A stretch of 64,000 nt of DNA from Halorubrum saccharovorum DSM 1137 (GTDB lineage: Archaea > Halobacteriota > Halobacteria > Halobacteriales > Haloferacaceae), in contig NZ_AOJE01000012.1 in NCBI RefSeq assembly GCF_000337915.1, forward strand, positions 1-64,000. Reading direction: 5' to 3'. This document shows, one piece after another, positions 8,406 through 16,479 of the stretch; position 1 is the stretch's first letter; each line of letters opens with the position of its first letter. The position numbers were made by a program, and so were the translations under genes. The notes under the pieces were generated by a model. That model was not told the origin of the DNA, did not search any database, and saw only the letters and a list, made by a program, of their open reading frames with translations.

Positions 8406-9314
8406 TCAGGCCGAGTCGCGGTCGGTGTCGTCGTCTCCGCCGACCGGTTCGTCGTCGTCTCCGTCATTGATAGAACCGCCCTTCTCCGTCGAATCCGGGT
8501 CGGTGTCGGCCGCCGCGTCCTCGGTGTCTCCCGTCTCGTCACCGGCGTCCGCCGCCTCGTTGTCGGCCGCGGCCGCCGCCTCAGACTCGTCGTCGCCGAG
8601 CTGGCGCTTGATCGACTCGAGCTCCGACTCCACGTCGACCTCGGGCGCGGGGTCGTCGTCGTCGGGGTCGTCCGCGTCCCCCTTCTCGTGTTCGCCCTCC
8701 CCGTCCGGGTCGGTCACGTCGATCCGGACGCCGCGGTCGCCGCTGCCGCTGCCGCTACCGCCGCGGTCGTCGTCGTTCGCGTCGCCGGTGGGATGGTTCT
8801 CGTCCCGTGCGTCGGACCGCTCCCGCCGCCCGCGCCGTGCCGCGTCGGCCTCGCGTCGCCCCTCGTCGATCCGGGCCTCGATCTCCGCCGTGAGGTCGCG
8901 CGCGTCCTCGATGATCGACCGCGAGGCGGCCTCCTCCGGGAGGTCGGCCTCGGAGAGGGCCGTTCGAAGCTCCGAGAGCGACCGCGAGAGCCCGGCGCTC
9001 GCGCCGTCTCGCACGTCGCCGAGCCGGTCGGCCGCCGAGCCCGCCTCGTCGAGGCTCCGGCCGGGGTCGGCGAGCCGGAGCGTCCCCTGCACCAGTTCGA
9101 GCGACTTGATCGTCGTTTCGAGGAGGGCGATCAGCGTCGGGATGGTGTACCGCTCGGTGAATCGGACGAGCTCGGAGAGCCGCGGCGGTCGCGGGGGGCC
9201 GCGGCGATCCCGCTCGGTCTCGCGGAGGTCGCGGCGGAGCTCGCTCAACACGGCTTCGAGCTCGTCGAGCCGCTCCTCGAGGTCGTCGTCGCGTCGGTCG
9301 TCGCGGGAACTCAT
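8406..9314 (-). CDS. Haloarchaeal hypothetical protein with coiled-coil N-terminus and acidic tail
   Basis: I do not recognise a function. The 302-residue product begins with a charged heptad-like coiled coil (about 8-42). A conserved-looking amphipathic core follows (LSELVRFTERYTIPTLIALL, 43-95) and then helices to about residue 150. The remainder is a disordered Asp/Glu/Gly-rich tail. There is no signal peptide or clear transmembrane helix, although the core helix may lie on a membrane. Its upstream neighbour is the GNAT gene on the same strand, about 70 bases away. Confidence 0.7.
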   Translation of the reverse strand: MSSRDDRRDDDLEERLDELEAVLSELRRDLRETERDRRGPPRPPRLSELVRFTERYTIPTLIALLETTIKSLELVQGTLRLADPGRSLDEAGSAADRLGDVRDGASAGLSRSLSELRTALSEADLPEEAASRSIIEDARDLTAEIEARIDEGRREADAARRGRRERSDARDENHPTGDANDDDRGGSGSGSGDRGVRIDVTDPDGEGEHEKGDADDPDDDDPAPEVDVESELESIKRQLGDDESEAAAAADNEAADAGDETGDTEDAAADTDPDSTEKGGSINDGDDDEPVGGDDDTDRDSA

Positions 9315-9384
9315 GCCGCGTCGTAGGCGGTCCGCGGATAAAAAGCCCGGCCGGGTCGCGGAAGCGCTCTTCGAGCGGAACGCC

Positions 9385-10647
9385 TCAGAACCCCTCGCGC
9401 AGGTGCGTCGTCCGCGGCGGGAACAGCGTTCGGAGGTCGTCGCCGAGCGGGGAATCGACGGTGAGCCCGTCGCTCCGGACCGCCTCGTCGACCGACGTGT
9501 ACCCGACGTACAGCTGCGAGAGGGCGCCGATGTCGACCGCGGCGTCCGCGGTTTCTTTGCCGCCGCTTTCCGGCTCGCCGCGCTCGGCGGCGCCCCCGCG
9601 CTCGGCGGCGCCCCCGCGCTCGACCGCCACCGACCCGTCCGCGACGGCGACCCGGAACGTCCCGTCGTTCCAGTCGGCGAGGGGGTCGACGACAGAGAGC
9701 GAGAACGCGGTCTCGATCTCCGGGCCCGGGGCGAGCGCTTCGAGGGCGGCGGCGACGTCGACGAGCCGGACCATCGGCCCGGTCCGGACCTCGCAGTCGA
9801 CCGCGCGAGGGTCGTCGACGAGGTCGAGTACTGGCGCGTCCGGCGGGGCGCGGATCCGGATCTCGGAGACCTGTGAGTCGTGATTGCGGAAGAGTCTGAG
9901 GAGCTGGAACCACGCCTCGTCGTCCGCGACGGCGACGTCGGAGACGCGCATCACGGGGTCGTCCGCGTCGCCCGCGTCGTCGTCGAAGCTGTACGCGCAG
10001 AGCGCCCGGAGGTCGCCGCCTCGCTCCCAGCCGTAGACGAACGGGTCGGTCTTCCACCCTTGCAGGGCGCGCTCGCGCCACCACTCCTCGGTCCAGTCCA
10101 TCGTCAGGTCGTAGCGGTCCGCCATCGCCGCGAGCACAGGCTTCACGGCCGCGTAGTCGTCCTCTCCGAGCCGGCGGAAGGTCCCGGCGTCGGCGCCCGC
10201 GGTCGCGATCAGGTCGTCGACGAAGCCGAGCTGCTCCGGCGGCGCGGTGAGGTGGCGGTAGCGGCTCCCGGTCGCCCAGCCGTAGCCGGCGTAGAAGGGG
10301 TACTCGAAGGGCCACAGCGTCGAGACGGAGACGCCGCGGTCGCGGTACTCCGCCAACGACTCCCGGAGCATGCGGCCGATGTTCCCCTGCCGTCGGTGTT
10401 CCGGGGGAGACGCGACCGCGGAGAGCCCGGCGACCTCGCGGTCGTCGCCGCGGATCCGCAGCGAGAAGTAGTGGTGCGCGCAGACCGCGACCGGGTCGCC
10501 GCCGTCGAACAGGCCCCGCGTGTCGGCGATGGTGTCCCGGTCGTCCGCCTCCTCGGGATCGTACGGTCCCTCGGCGGGGGAGAACGCGTACCGCATGAAC
10601 GCGTCGAACTCGTCGGCGCGCTCGTCGGGGAACTCTCGGTACTCCAT
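9385..10647 (-). CDS. Eis-like GNAT N-acetyltransferase
   Basis: The 420-residue size and three-part layout fit the Eis group: N-terminal GNAT, second GNAT-like domain, C-terminal sterol-carrier-like domain. The acetyl-CoA site is VASPPEHRRQGNIGRML (about 85-101). WPFEYPFYAGYGWATGSRY follows, typical of Eis. Eis enzymes acetylate amines, including aminoglycosides in bacteria; the substrate here is unknown. A frame reaching 11109 exists but the added residues are Arg/Pro-rich, so the ATG at 10647 was chosen. An 18-base tandem repeat lies in the C-terminal part. Confidence 0.88.
   Translation of the reverse strand: MEYREFPDERADEFDAFMRYAFSPAEGPYDPEEADDRDTIADTRGLFDGGDPVAVCAHHYFSLRIRGDDREVAGLSAVASPPEHRRQGNIGRMLRESLAEYRDRGVSVSTLWPFEYPFYAGYGWATGSRYRHLTAPPEQLGFVDDLIATAGADAGTFRRLGEDDYAAVKPVLAAMADRYDLTMDWTEEWWRERALQGWKTDPFVYGWERGGDLRALCAYSFDDDAGDADDPVMRVSDVAVADDEAWFQLLRLFRNHDSQVSEIRIRAPPDAPVLDLVDDPRAVDCEVRTGPMVRLVDVAAALEALAPGPEIETAFSLSVVDPLADWNDGTFRVAVADGSVAVERGGAAERGGAAERGEPESGGKETADAAVDIGALSQLYVGYTSVDEAVRSDGLTVDSPLGDDLRTLFPPRTTHLREGF
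9580..9615 (-). repeat. 18-base tandem repeat inside the Eis-like gene
   Basis: Two perfect 18-base copies (9580-9597 and 9598-9615) are followed by a partial third. On the coding strand they spell repeats of GGAAER, in frame, in a surface loop of the C-terminal domain. Confidence 0.9.
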
Positions 10648-10754
10648 ACCCCGTCGGTTCGCGGGAGCGGAATAAGTCTTCCCGGAGCGTGCGGGGGGGT
10701 CTCGTCCTCGTGGAGGACTCGCCTCGGCCGGAATGACACGGGCGGCGACCCGTC

Positions 10755-11855
10755 TCAGTCGAACCGACCGCGCCGGTACTGCACCGGCCAGTCGGCGTCC
10801 GCGCCGAGCTCGTGGGCGGCCTCCAGCGGCCAGTACGGGTGGCGGAGCATCTCGCGGCCGAGCGCGACGAGGTCGGCCCGACCGTTTCGGACGAGGGCGT
10901 CGGCGTGAGTCGGCTCCGTGATCCCGCCGACCGCGGCGACCGGCACGTCGGTCCCCTCGCGGATCGCCTCGGCGTACGGGACTTGGTACCCCGGCCCGGT
11001 GCCCGGGAGCCGCTGGTCCGGGTGGATCCCGCCGCCGGAGACGTCGATCAGGTCGGCGCCGGCCTCGGCGAGCAGGGGTGCCAGCCGCACGGAGTCGTCG
11101 ACGTCCCACGAGTCGCGGTCCGGGAGCCAGTCGGTCGCGGAGATCCGGACGAAGACGGGCTTGTCGTCGGGCCAGACCTCGCGGACGGCCTCGACGACCT
11201 CGCGGACGAGGCGGGTGCGGTTCTCGAAGCTCCCGCCGTACGCGTCGTCGCGGTCGTTGGTGACCGGCGAGAGGAACTGGTGGAGCAGGTAGCCGTGGGC
11301 CGCGTGGACCTCCGCGACCTCGAACCCGATGTCGAGCGAGCGCTCCGCGGCGGCCGCGAACGCGTCGATCACCTCGTCGATCCCCCCGCCGTCCAGCCGG
11401 CTCGTCGCGGCCAGTTCGTCCTCGCCGGCACCCGGGTCCGGGTACGGCGCGTCGGTCGCGGAGACCGTCTCCCAGCCGCGCTCGCGGTCCGTGGGGATCG
11501 GATCGCCGCCCTCGGCCGGGGGTCGGTGCGAGGCCTTCCGGCCGGCGTGGGCGAGCTGAATCCCGGGCGTCGCGCCCTGTGACCCGACGAATTCGACGAT
11601 CGGTTCGATCGCCTCGGCGTGCTCGTCCGACCAGACCCCCAGGCAGTCAGGCGTGATGCGCCCACGCGGTTCGACCGCGGTCGCCTCGGTCATCACGACC
11701 CCTGCTCCGCCGGCGGCGCGCGAGCCGAGGTGAACCCGGTGCCAGTCGTTCGCGAACCCGTCGTCCGCGGAGTACTGGCACATCGGCGACAACATCACGC
11801 GGTTGCGGAACTCGGTGTCGCGCAGCGTGAACGGACTGAAAAGCGAATCCGGCAT
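10755..11855 (-). CDS. NADH:flavin oxidoreductase, old yellow enzyme family (YqjM-like)
   Basis: A 366-residue FMN-dependent TIM-barrel reductase. Signatures include the start LFSPFTLRDTEFRNRVMLSPMCQYSADDG, given here in two parts: LFSPFTLRDTEFRNR and VMLSPMCQYSADDG. Further ones are QLAHAGRKA (flavin/substrate site) and VHAAHGYLLHQFLSPVTN (active-site HxxH/N type). The cysteine in SPMCQYS is characteristic of the thermophilic-like YqjM branch, which reduces activated C=C bonds with NAD(P)H. The physiological substrate is unknown. The start is the ATG at 11855; longer readings are Arg-rich and not family-like. Confidence 0.92.
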   Translation of the reverse strand: MPDSLFSPFTLRDTEFRNRVMLSPMCQYSADDGFANDWHRVHLGSRAAGGAGVVMTEATAVEPRGRITPDCLGVWSDEHAEAIEPIVEFVGSQGATPGIQLAHAGRKASHRPPAEGGDPIPTDRERGWETVSATDAPYPDPGAGEDELAATSRLDGGGIDEVIDAFAAAAERSLDIGFEVAEVHAAHGYLLHQFLSPVTNDRDDAYGGSFENRTRLVREVVEAVREVWPDDKPVFVRISATDWLPDRDSWDVDDSVRLAPLLAEAGADLIDVSGGGIHPDQRLPGTGPGYQVPYAEAIREGTDVPVAAVGGITEPTHADALVRNGRADLVALGREMLRHPYWPLEAAHELGADADWPVQYRRGRFD

Positions 11856-11991
11856 CGTCTCCGTCGACGGCCGCCACGGGCTAAGGGGATCCGATCCCCC
11901 GCCCGTCTCGCCGCCGCCGGAAGTGAGGGGGATCCCAGGGAATTTAGGCCGACCGAAACCTATAACCCCCCGCACCTCTGACGCATCGGTA

Positions 11992-12153
11992 ATGACAGCC
12001 GGGGACCGGATCGAACGCGAAGTCGAAGAGTCGTCGGACGCACGGCCGTCGGTCGCGGCGAGTCGCTGTTCGCCCGACCGCACCGTCTTCACCGAGGAAG
12101 GGAACACGGACGCGTGGATCGCGACCGATCTGACCGTCGAACTGGAGCGATAG
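11992..12153 (+). CDS. Small haloarchaeal protein (DUF7331-like)
   Basis: A 53-residue acidic protein with the C-terminal pattern DRTVFTEEGNTDAWIATDLT, a type found in many small haloarchaeal proteins of unknown function. A TATA-like CTATAA at 11960-11965 lies 27-32 bases before the ATG, supporting a leaderless transcript. It is divergent from the old yellow enzyme gene. The function is unknown and the family label is from memory of the pattern. Confidence 0.75.
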   Translation: MTAGDRIEREVEESSDARPSVAASRCSPDRTVFTEEGNTDAWIATDLTVELER

Positions 12154-12202
12154 CGGACCGCCTTCTCCCCCGTTCTCTCCCTCTCTCTCCGGACAGCGCC
12201 GC

Positions 12203-12655
12203 TCAGCCCAACCGCTCTCGCACCGCCCGCCACAGCCGACCGACGACGCCCGAATCGCTCGACTGGTCGGGCTCCGAGAGCGCCCAGCCCGCCTTCTCCG
12301 CCGCCTCGTCGATCGGCACGTACTCGAAGCCGACGTGAGTCGCGACGCGCCGGTTCGCGGTCGACGTGCCGACGAACACCGCCCGCGGAGCGTCGGTCTC
12401 CTCGTAGATGTCGCCGAGCGTCCCCCACTTGTCCCAGCTCCGGAGCGCGTAGTCGTTCTCGATTCCGGTCTCGCCGGCGAACCGCTCGACCGCGTCCGCG
12501 TCGTTGGCGACGATTCCGACGTGACGGCTCCACTCCCGCGCGTCCGCCATCGCCGCCTCCGGCTCCGCGAGCCGCCGGGCGGCCCCCAACGAGAGGACGA
12601 GCGTCACTTCGCCGGTGCGGTCGACGGGGTCGGAAGTGTCGACGTCGATACCCAT
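12203..12655 (-). CDS. Haloarchaeal hypothetical protein (DUF7124-like)
   Basis: A 150-residue soluble acidic protein. The core has alternating beta strands and helices (VTLVLSLGAARRLAEPEAAM, then HVGIVANDADAVERFAGETG and APRAVFVGTSTANRRVATHVG), a Rossmann-like rhythm. It resembles a haloarchaeal family of unknown function. The ATG at 12655 gives the natural start MGIDVDTSDP; the extension to 12715 is a proline run and was rejected. It is divergent from the BtpA gene. Confidence 0.7.
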   Translation of the reverse strand: MGIDVDTSDPVDRTGEVTLVLSLGAARRLAEPEAAMADAREWSRHVGIVANDADAVERFAGETGIENDYALRSWDKWGTLGDIYEETDAPRAVFVGTSTANRRVATHVGFEYVPIDEAAEKAGWALSEPDQSSDSGVVGRLWRAVRERLG

Positions 12656-12774
12656 CTCTCTGAGCCCGTTCGCGCCCGAGCGGGTAAACGGTGGGGGAGG
12701 CGGCGGCGTCCGCACGGCGCGGGCGGCTCCCGTGTGGTGAGACTTATCGGCCGAGAGGCTCTTCGGTCGGTATC

Positions 12775-13602
12775 ATGGAGTTCGAGGCCACCTTCGGCAC
12801 GGACGCACCGGTGATCGGCATGGTACACCTCCCGCCCCTTCCGGGGGCGCCGAAGGCGCCGGACGACGGCGCGGCCGCGATGCGGGACGCGCTCGACCGC
12901 GCCGCCGCCGACGCCCGCGCGCTCGACCGCGGCGGCGTCGACGGGATCATGGTGGAGAACTTCGGGGACGCCCCCTTCTACCCGGACGACGCGCCGAAAC
13001 ACGTCGTCGCGAGCGTCACCCGGGCCGCGACGGAAATCGCGGGCGAGACCGACCTCCCGCTCGGGATCAACGTCCTCCGCAACGACGCGGAGGCGGCCCT
13101 GTCGGTCGCCGCCGCGGTCGACGCCGACTACGTCCGCGTGAACGTCCACACCGGCTCGCGAGTCACGGACCAGGGAGTCGTGCAGGGGAAGGCCCACGAG
13201 ACGATCCGCCTCCGAGACCGGCTCGGCGTCGACGCGGGCGTGTTCGCCGACACGGACGTGAAACACTCCGCGCCGCTCTCGGCCGAGGGACACTCCGCGG
13301 AGTCGTTCGCCGACACCGCGGAGCGCGGGCTCGCGGACGCCGTGATCGCCTCGGGACGCGGCACGGGCGAGGCGTTGGACTCGGAGGCGCTCGAAGCGGT
13401 CGTCGCCGACCGCGACGCGCACGGCCTCGACACCCCGGTCCTCGTCGGGAGCGGGGTCCGGGCCGACACGGTCGCCGACGTGCTCGGGGTCGCCGACGGC
13501 GCGATCGTCGGCACCGCGCTCAAGGAGGGCGGCGAGACGACCGCGCCGGTCGACGCCGACCGGGTGGCGGAGCTCGTCGCGCGGGCCGACGAGGTTCGGT
13601 GA
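12775..13602 (+). CDS. BtpA/SgcQ family protein
   Basis: The 275-residue TIM-barrel-like protein has the family opening VIGMVHLPPLPGAP and the central VDGIMVENFGDAPF, VRVNVHTGS and FADTDVKHSAPL. Cyanobacterial BtpA is linked to photosystem I biogenesis, but most archaeal and bacterial relatives (SgcQ type) sit near sugar or nucleoside genes. Here it is convergent with a PfkB kinase and deaminase pair, suggesting a ribose- or nucleoside-related role (inference). TATA-like ACTTATC at 12742-12748 supports a leaderless start. Confidence 0.9.
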   Translation: MEFEATFGTDAPVIGMVHLPPLPGAPKAPDDGAAAMRDALDRAAADARALDRGGVDGIMVENFGDAPFYPDDAPKHVVASVTRAATEIAGETDLPLGINVLRNDAEAALSVAAAVDADYVRVNVHTGSRVTDQGVVQGKAHETIRLRDRLGVDAGVFADTDVKHSAPLSAEGHSAESFADTAERGLADAVIASGRGTGEALDSEALEAVVADRDAHGLDTPVLVGSGVRADTVADVLGVADGAIVGTALKEGGETTAPVDADRVAELVARADEVR

Positions 13603-13627
13603 CGGATCGATACCCCCACGACCTCGC

Positions 13628-14638
13628 TCAGAACCCGCGCTCCGCGAGGAACGCCTCCACCTCGCCTCGGGTCGGGAGCCCCGGCTGCGCGAACCGGGAC
13701 GTGCAGTTGATCGCGGCGACCGCGGCCGCGAACCGGACGCCGTCGGCGACGCCCGCGCGCTCGCGGCGTGAGGCGCCGCCGTCGCCCCCGGCGATCCACC
13801 GATCGATCAGCCCCGCGGTGAACGAGTCGCCGGCGCCGGTCGCGTCGATCACGTCGACGTCGAACGCGTCGAACTCGGTGCCTTCGCCGCCGGCGACGGC
13901 CGTCATCCCGTCCGCGCCGTGGGTGAGGACCGCGCGGGGCCACCCGTCGCCGGTCAGCGAAGGCTCGCTACCGCCCCGCGCCCGCTGTGCGGCCGCGACC
14001 CGTTCCACCGCCGCGTCCGGCCCGCCGAAGTAGGCCGCGGCCGCCACGTCGTCGGCGACGAACAGGTCCGCGGCGTGGAGCAGCCGGCGGACCGTCTCCG
14101 GCTCGGTCCCCCTCCCGACGAGTTCCTCGACCGAGCCGGAGAGGTCGAAGACGAGCGCGGGCGGGTCGGCGGCCGACTCGACGGTATCGAGCACCGCCCG
14201 CGAGACCGCGTCGGGCGTGTAGCCGGTGAGGAAGACCGTCTCGGCCGCTGCGAGCGCCTCTCGGTCGGCGTCGTCCAGCCGGAGCCGGCGGAAGCTCTCG
14301 CCCGCGGTGACGATGGCGCGCTCGCCGTCGGGGTCGCTGAGGATCACCGACCGCGTCGAGGGGTCGTCGCCGACCGAGACGCGCGAGGCGTCGACGCCGG
14401 TGTCCGCGAGGTACTCGCGCGCCCGCTCGCCGTACTCGTCGTCGCCGACGCGGCTCACGAGCCCCACGTCGCGTCCGAGCCGGTCGAGCGCGACGCAGAC
14501 GTTGGCGCCGACGCCGCCGAACGCGGTCGTCACCTCGCTCGCGAACGCGCCGCCGTCGGGCTCGGGGAGGTTGCTGACGGCGTACCACTCGTCTATCACC
14601 GCGGCGCCGACCGCGAGGACCGGGGGCGGTCCGGTCAT
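13628..14638 (-). CDS. PfkB-family carbohydrate/nucleoside kinase
   Basis: A 336-residue ribokinase-fold enzyme. The N-terminal GGVGANVCVALDRLG binds substrate sugar. Near the C-terminus, DATGAGDSFTAGL is the PfkB signature, with its catalytic Asp and anion hole. The family phosphorylates sugars or nucleosides with ATP. It lies 30 bases downstream of a nucleobase/nucleoside deaminase on the same strand, so a nucleoside kinase role is plausible but not proven. ATG at 14638 was chosen; a GTG at 14644 is also in frame. Confidence 0.88.
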   Translation of the reverse strand: MTGPPPVLAVGAAVIDEWYAVSNLPEPDGGAFASEVTTAFGGVGANVCVALDRLGRDVGLVSRVGDDEYGERAREYLADTGVDASRVSVGDDPSTRSVILSDPDGERAIVTAGESFRRLRLDDADREALAAAETVFLTGYTPDAVSRAVLDTVESAADPPALVFDLSGSVEELVGRGTEPETVRRLLHAADLFVADDVAAAAYFGGPDAAVERVAAAQRARGGSEPSLTGDGWPRAVLTHGADGMTAVAGGEGTEFDAFDVDVIDATGAGDSFTAGLIDRWIAGGDGGASRRERAGVADGVRFAAAVAAINCTSRFAQPGLPTRGEVEAFLAERGF

Positions 14639-14668
14639 GGGCACCGAGACCTCCCTCGTTCGCTCACG

Positions 14669-15133
14669 CTACGATTCACCGCACACCGATTCGTGGAGCT
14701 CCATCGCGGCCGCCTCGGCGATCGGTCCCTCGACAGCCGTGTCGCCGTCGCCCCGGCGGATCACCTCGGCGCAGGGGATGGGCACCACGTCGCCCGTGAG
14801 CGCGTCGAGCGTCTCGCCCGCGACGCCGAAGACGACCCGACCGATCCCGGCGTAGTGGATACCGGTCGCGCACATCGGACACGGCTCGGTGCTGGCGTAC
14901 ATCGTGCAACGGGCGCGCTCCTCGGCGTCGAGCTCGCGACCGGCCCACCGCGCGAGCGTCAGTTCCGGATGGGCCGCCAGGTCGTTCTCGGTCAGCGTCT
15001 CGTTGCGGTCTTCGGCGACGACCTCGCCGTCGAGGACGAGCAGCGCGCCGAAGGGCGTGTTCCCCCTCTCGACGGCCTCATCGGCGAGTTCGATCGCCCG
15101 GTCGACGTACTCGCGGTCAGTCGGATCGGCCAT
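14669..15133 (-). CDS. Cytidine/guanine deaminase-like nucleoside deaminase
   Basis: A 154-residue zinc hydrolase of the CMP/dCMP deaminase fold. The zinc and catalytic motif is HPE (55-57), with the second half TEPCPMC (82-88; Cys85 and Cys88 bind zinc). GNTPFGALLV and the length fit the GuaD/TadA-like branch. The usual motif is HAE; proline in the middle is unusual but leaves the His ligand and proton-shuttling Glu. With the kinase downstream it may form a purine or pyrimidine salvage/degradation pair. Confidence 0.87.
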   Translation of the reverse strand: MADPTDREYVDRAIELADEAVERGNTPFGALLVLDGEVVAEDRNETLTENDLAAHPELTLARWAGRELDAEERARCTMYASTEPCPMCATGIHYAGIGRVVFGVAGETLDALTGDVVPIPCAEVIRRGDGDTAVEGPIAEAAAMELHESVCGES

Positions 15134-15442
15134 ACACCCGTGTTCGCCCGCGGGTACCTAACCCTTCGTCCGGCGCGCCGGGCTATCCGCCCTCCGGCGG
15201 GCCGGCCTGCGACGGCTTCCCGTCGGCGCCGGCGTCGGTGCCCTCACCGGTCGCGCCGGCGTCTTTCGGTGCCGGAGCGGCTGGAGAGGCCGCGGCCGGC
15301 GAGGAGACCGACGATCAGGCCGCCGCGATCCGGGAGTTCCGCGAGCAGAAGCGGCAGAGGAGGCGGCGGACGCCGAGGAGGGCGATCCCCCGTCGATCGA
15401 ATCAGGGGCCCGTTCGGCTGACGGGGAGTCGCTCGCGTTTAT
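15134..15442. other. Intergenic stretch with eroded, low-complexity coding character
   Basis: No convincing gene. Both strands hold short Ala/Glu/Ser-rich readings that switch frame. On the plus strand one runs from about 15238 and a second shifted reading (AEAAEEAADAEEGDPPSIES) follows. On the minus strand a tail-like reading ends in TAG near 15185. This could be a decayed, frameshifted gene or just haloarchaeal codon bias echoing on both strands. Confidence 0.4.
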
Positions 15443-16390
15443 GTGTCTACCGGCGTTACCCCAGCCGTGTCCCGCGTCACCGTCAGCATCGACCCCCACG
15501 TCCACTCGGACGACAGCTACGACGGCCACGAGCCGGTGGAGCTCATCTTGGAACACGCAGCGGAGATCGGGCTCGACGCGGTGGTGATAACCGATCACGA
15601 CGTGATCGGCGAGTCGAAGCGCGCGGCGGATATCGCCGAGGAGTACGGGCTGATCGGCATCCCCGGCGTCGAGGTGTCGACCGCGCACGGACATCTGCTC
15701 GCGATCGGTATCGAGCGCATGCCGCCGCGCCGGCGCCCCTACGACGAGACGATCGCGTGGATCCGCGAGCACGGCGGCGTCGCGATCGTTCCCCACCCCT
15801 TCCAGCGGTCGCGCCACGGCGTCCGCGAGCGGAACATCCCCGTGCCGGGTTCCGACGGCGCGGGCGCCGAGGCGGGGGGCGAACTCGCCGACGGCGGCAC
15901 GAACGCCGGTGGCGGGAACGCGCTCTCGGACGCCGAGGGCGGCGGGGTCCCCGAGGTCGACGCGGTCGAGGTGTTCAACGCGTGGCTGTTCACCGGCTAC
16001 CGCAACCGCCGCGCGCGGCGGTTCGCCGCCGAGCACGGCTATCCGGGGATCGCGGCGAGCGACGCGCACCACCTGGAGTACGTCGGGCGCGCGTTCACCG
16101 AAGTCGAGGTTCCGGGGCGCGAGTCGGTCGACGCGGTCACGGCCGACGACGTGCTCGACGCGATCCGGAACGGGACCACGCGGGTCGACGGCCGCCGCGC
16201 GCCGATCCGGATGGCGGCGAAACACTACGTCGGCGCCGCCGGCCGCAAGTCGGGGTACTACGCGCGGACCGGCGCGACCCGGAGCGCGACCGCCGCGCGC
16301 CGCGGCGTCGCCGAGATCGTCTCGACCGCCAGGGTCGCCGTCTCGCAGGGCGCGCACCGCGCCGCGCGCGTCCTCTCGTGGGTGACCTGA
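15443..16390 (+). CDS. PHP-domain metal-dependent phosphoesterase
   Basis: A 315-residue protein. The opening IDPHVHSDDSYDG gives the HxH metal site. VVITDHDV, PGVEVSTAHGHLLAIG, VAIVPHPFQ and IAASDAHHLEYVG supply the remaining PHP motifs. PHP proteins hydrolyse phosphoesters such as 3'-phosphoadenosine phosphates or RNA 5' ends; the substrate here is unknown. A Gly/Ala-rich insertion (about 135-165) and a basic tail after 250 are extras. The start is a GTG at 15443; another in-frame GTG at 15467 gives MSRVTVSIDPHVHSD and is equally plausible. Confidence 0.87.
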   Translation: MSTGVTPAVSRVTVSIDPHVHSDDSYDGHEPVELILEHAAEIGLDAVVITDHDVIGESKRAADIAEEYGLIGIPGVEVSTAHGHLLAIGIERMPPRRRPYDETIAWIREHGGVAIVPHPFQRSRHGVRERNIPVPGSDGAGAEAGGELADGGTNAGGGNALSDAEGGGVPEVDAVEVFNAWLFTGYRNRRARRFAAEHGYPGIAASDAHHLEYVGRAFTEVEVPGRESVDAVTADDVLDAIRNGTTRVDGRRAPIRMAAKHYVGAAGRKSGYYARTGATRSATAARRGVAEIVSTARVAVSQGAHRAARVLSWVT

Positions 16391-16479
16391 CCGCCCCGAA
16401 GACGGCGATCCGATCGGCCCGCCGGAGAGGGATTCCCGCCGGAGACGGGTTTTTGCCCGCGGGCGCGAAACGACAGGCC

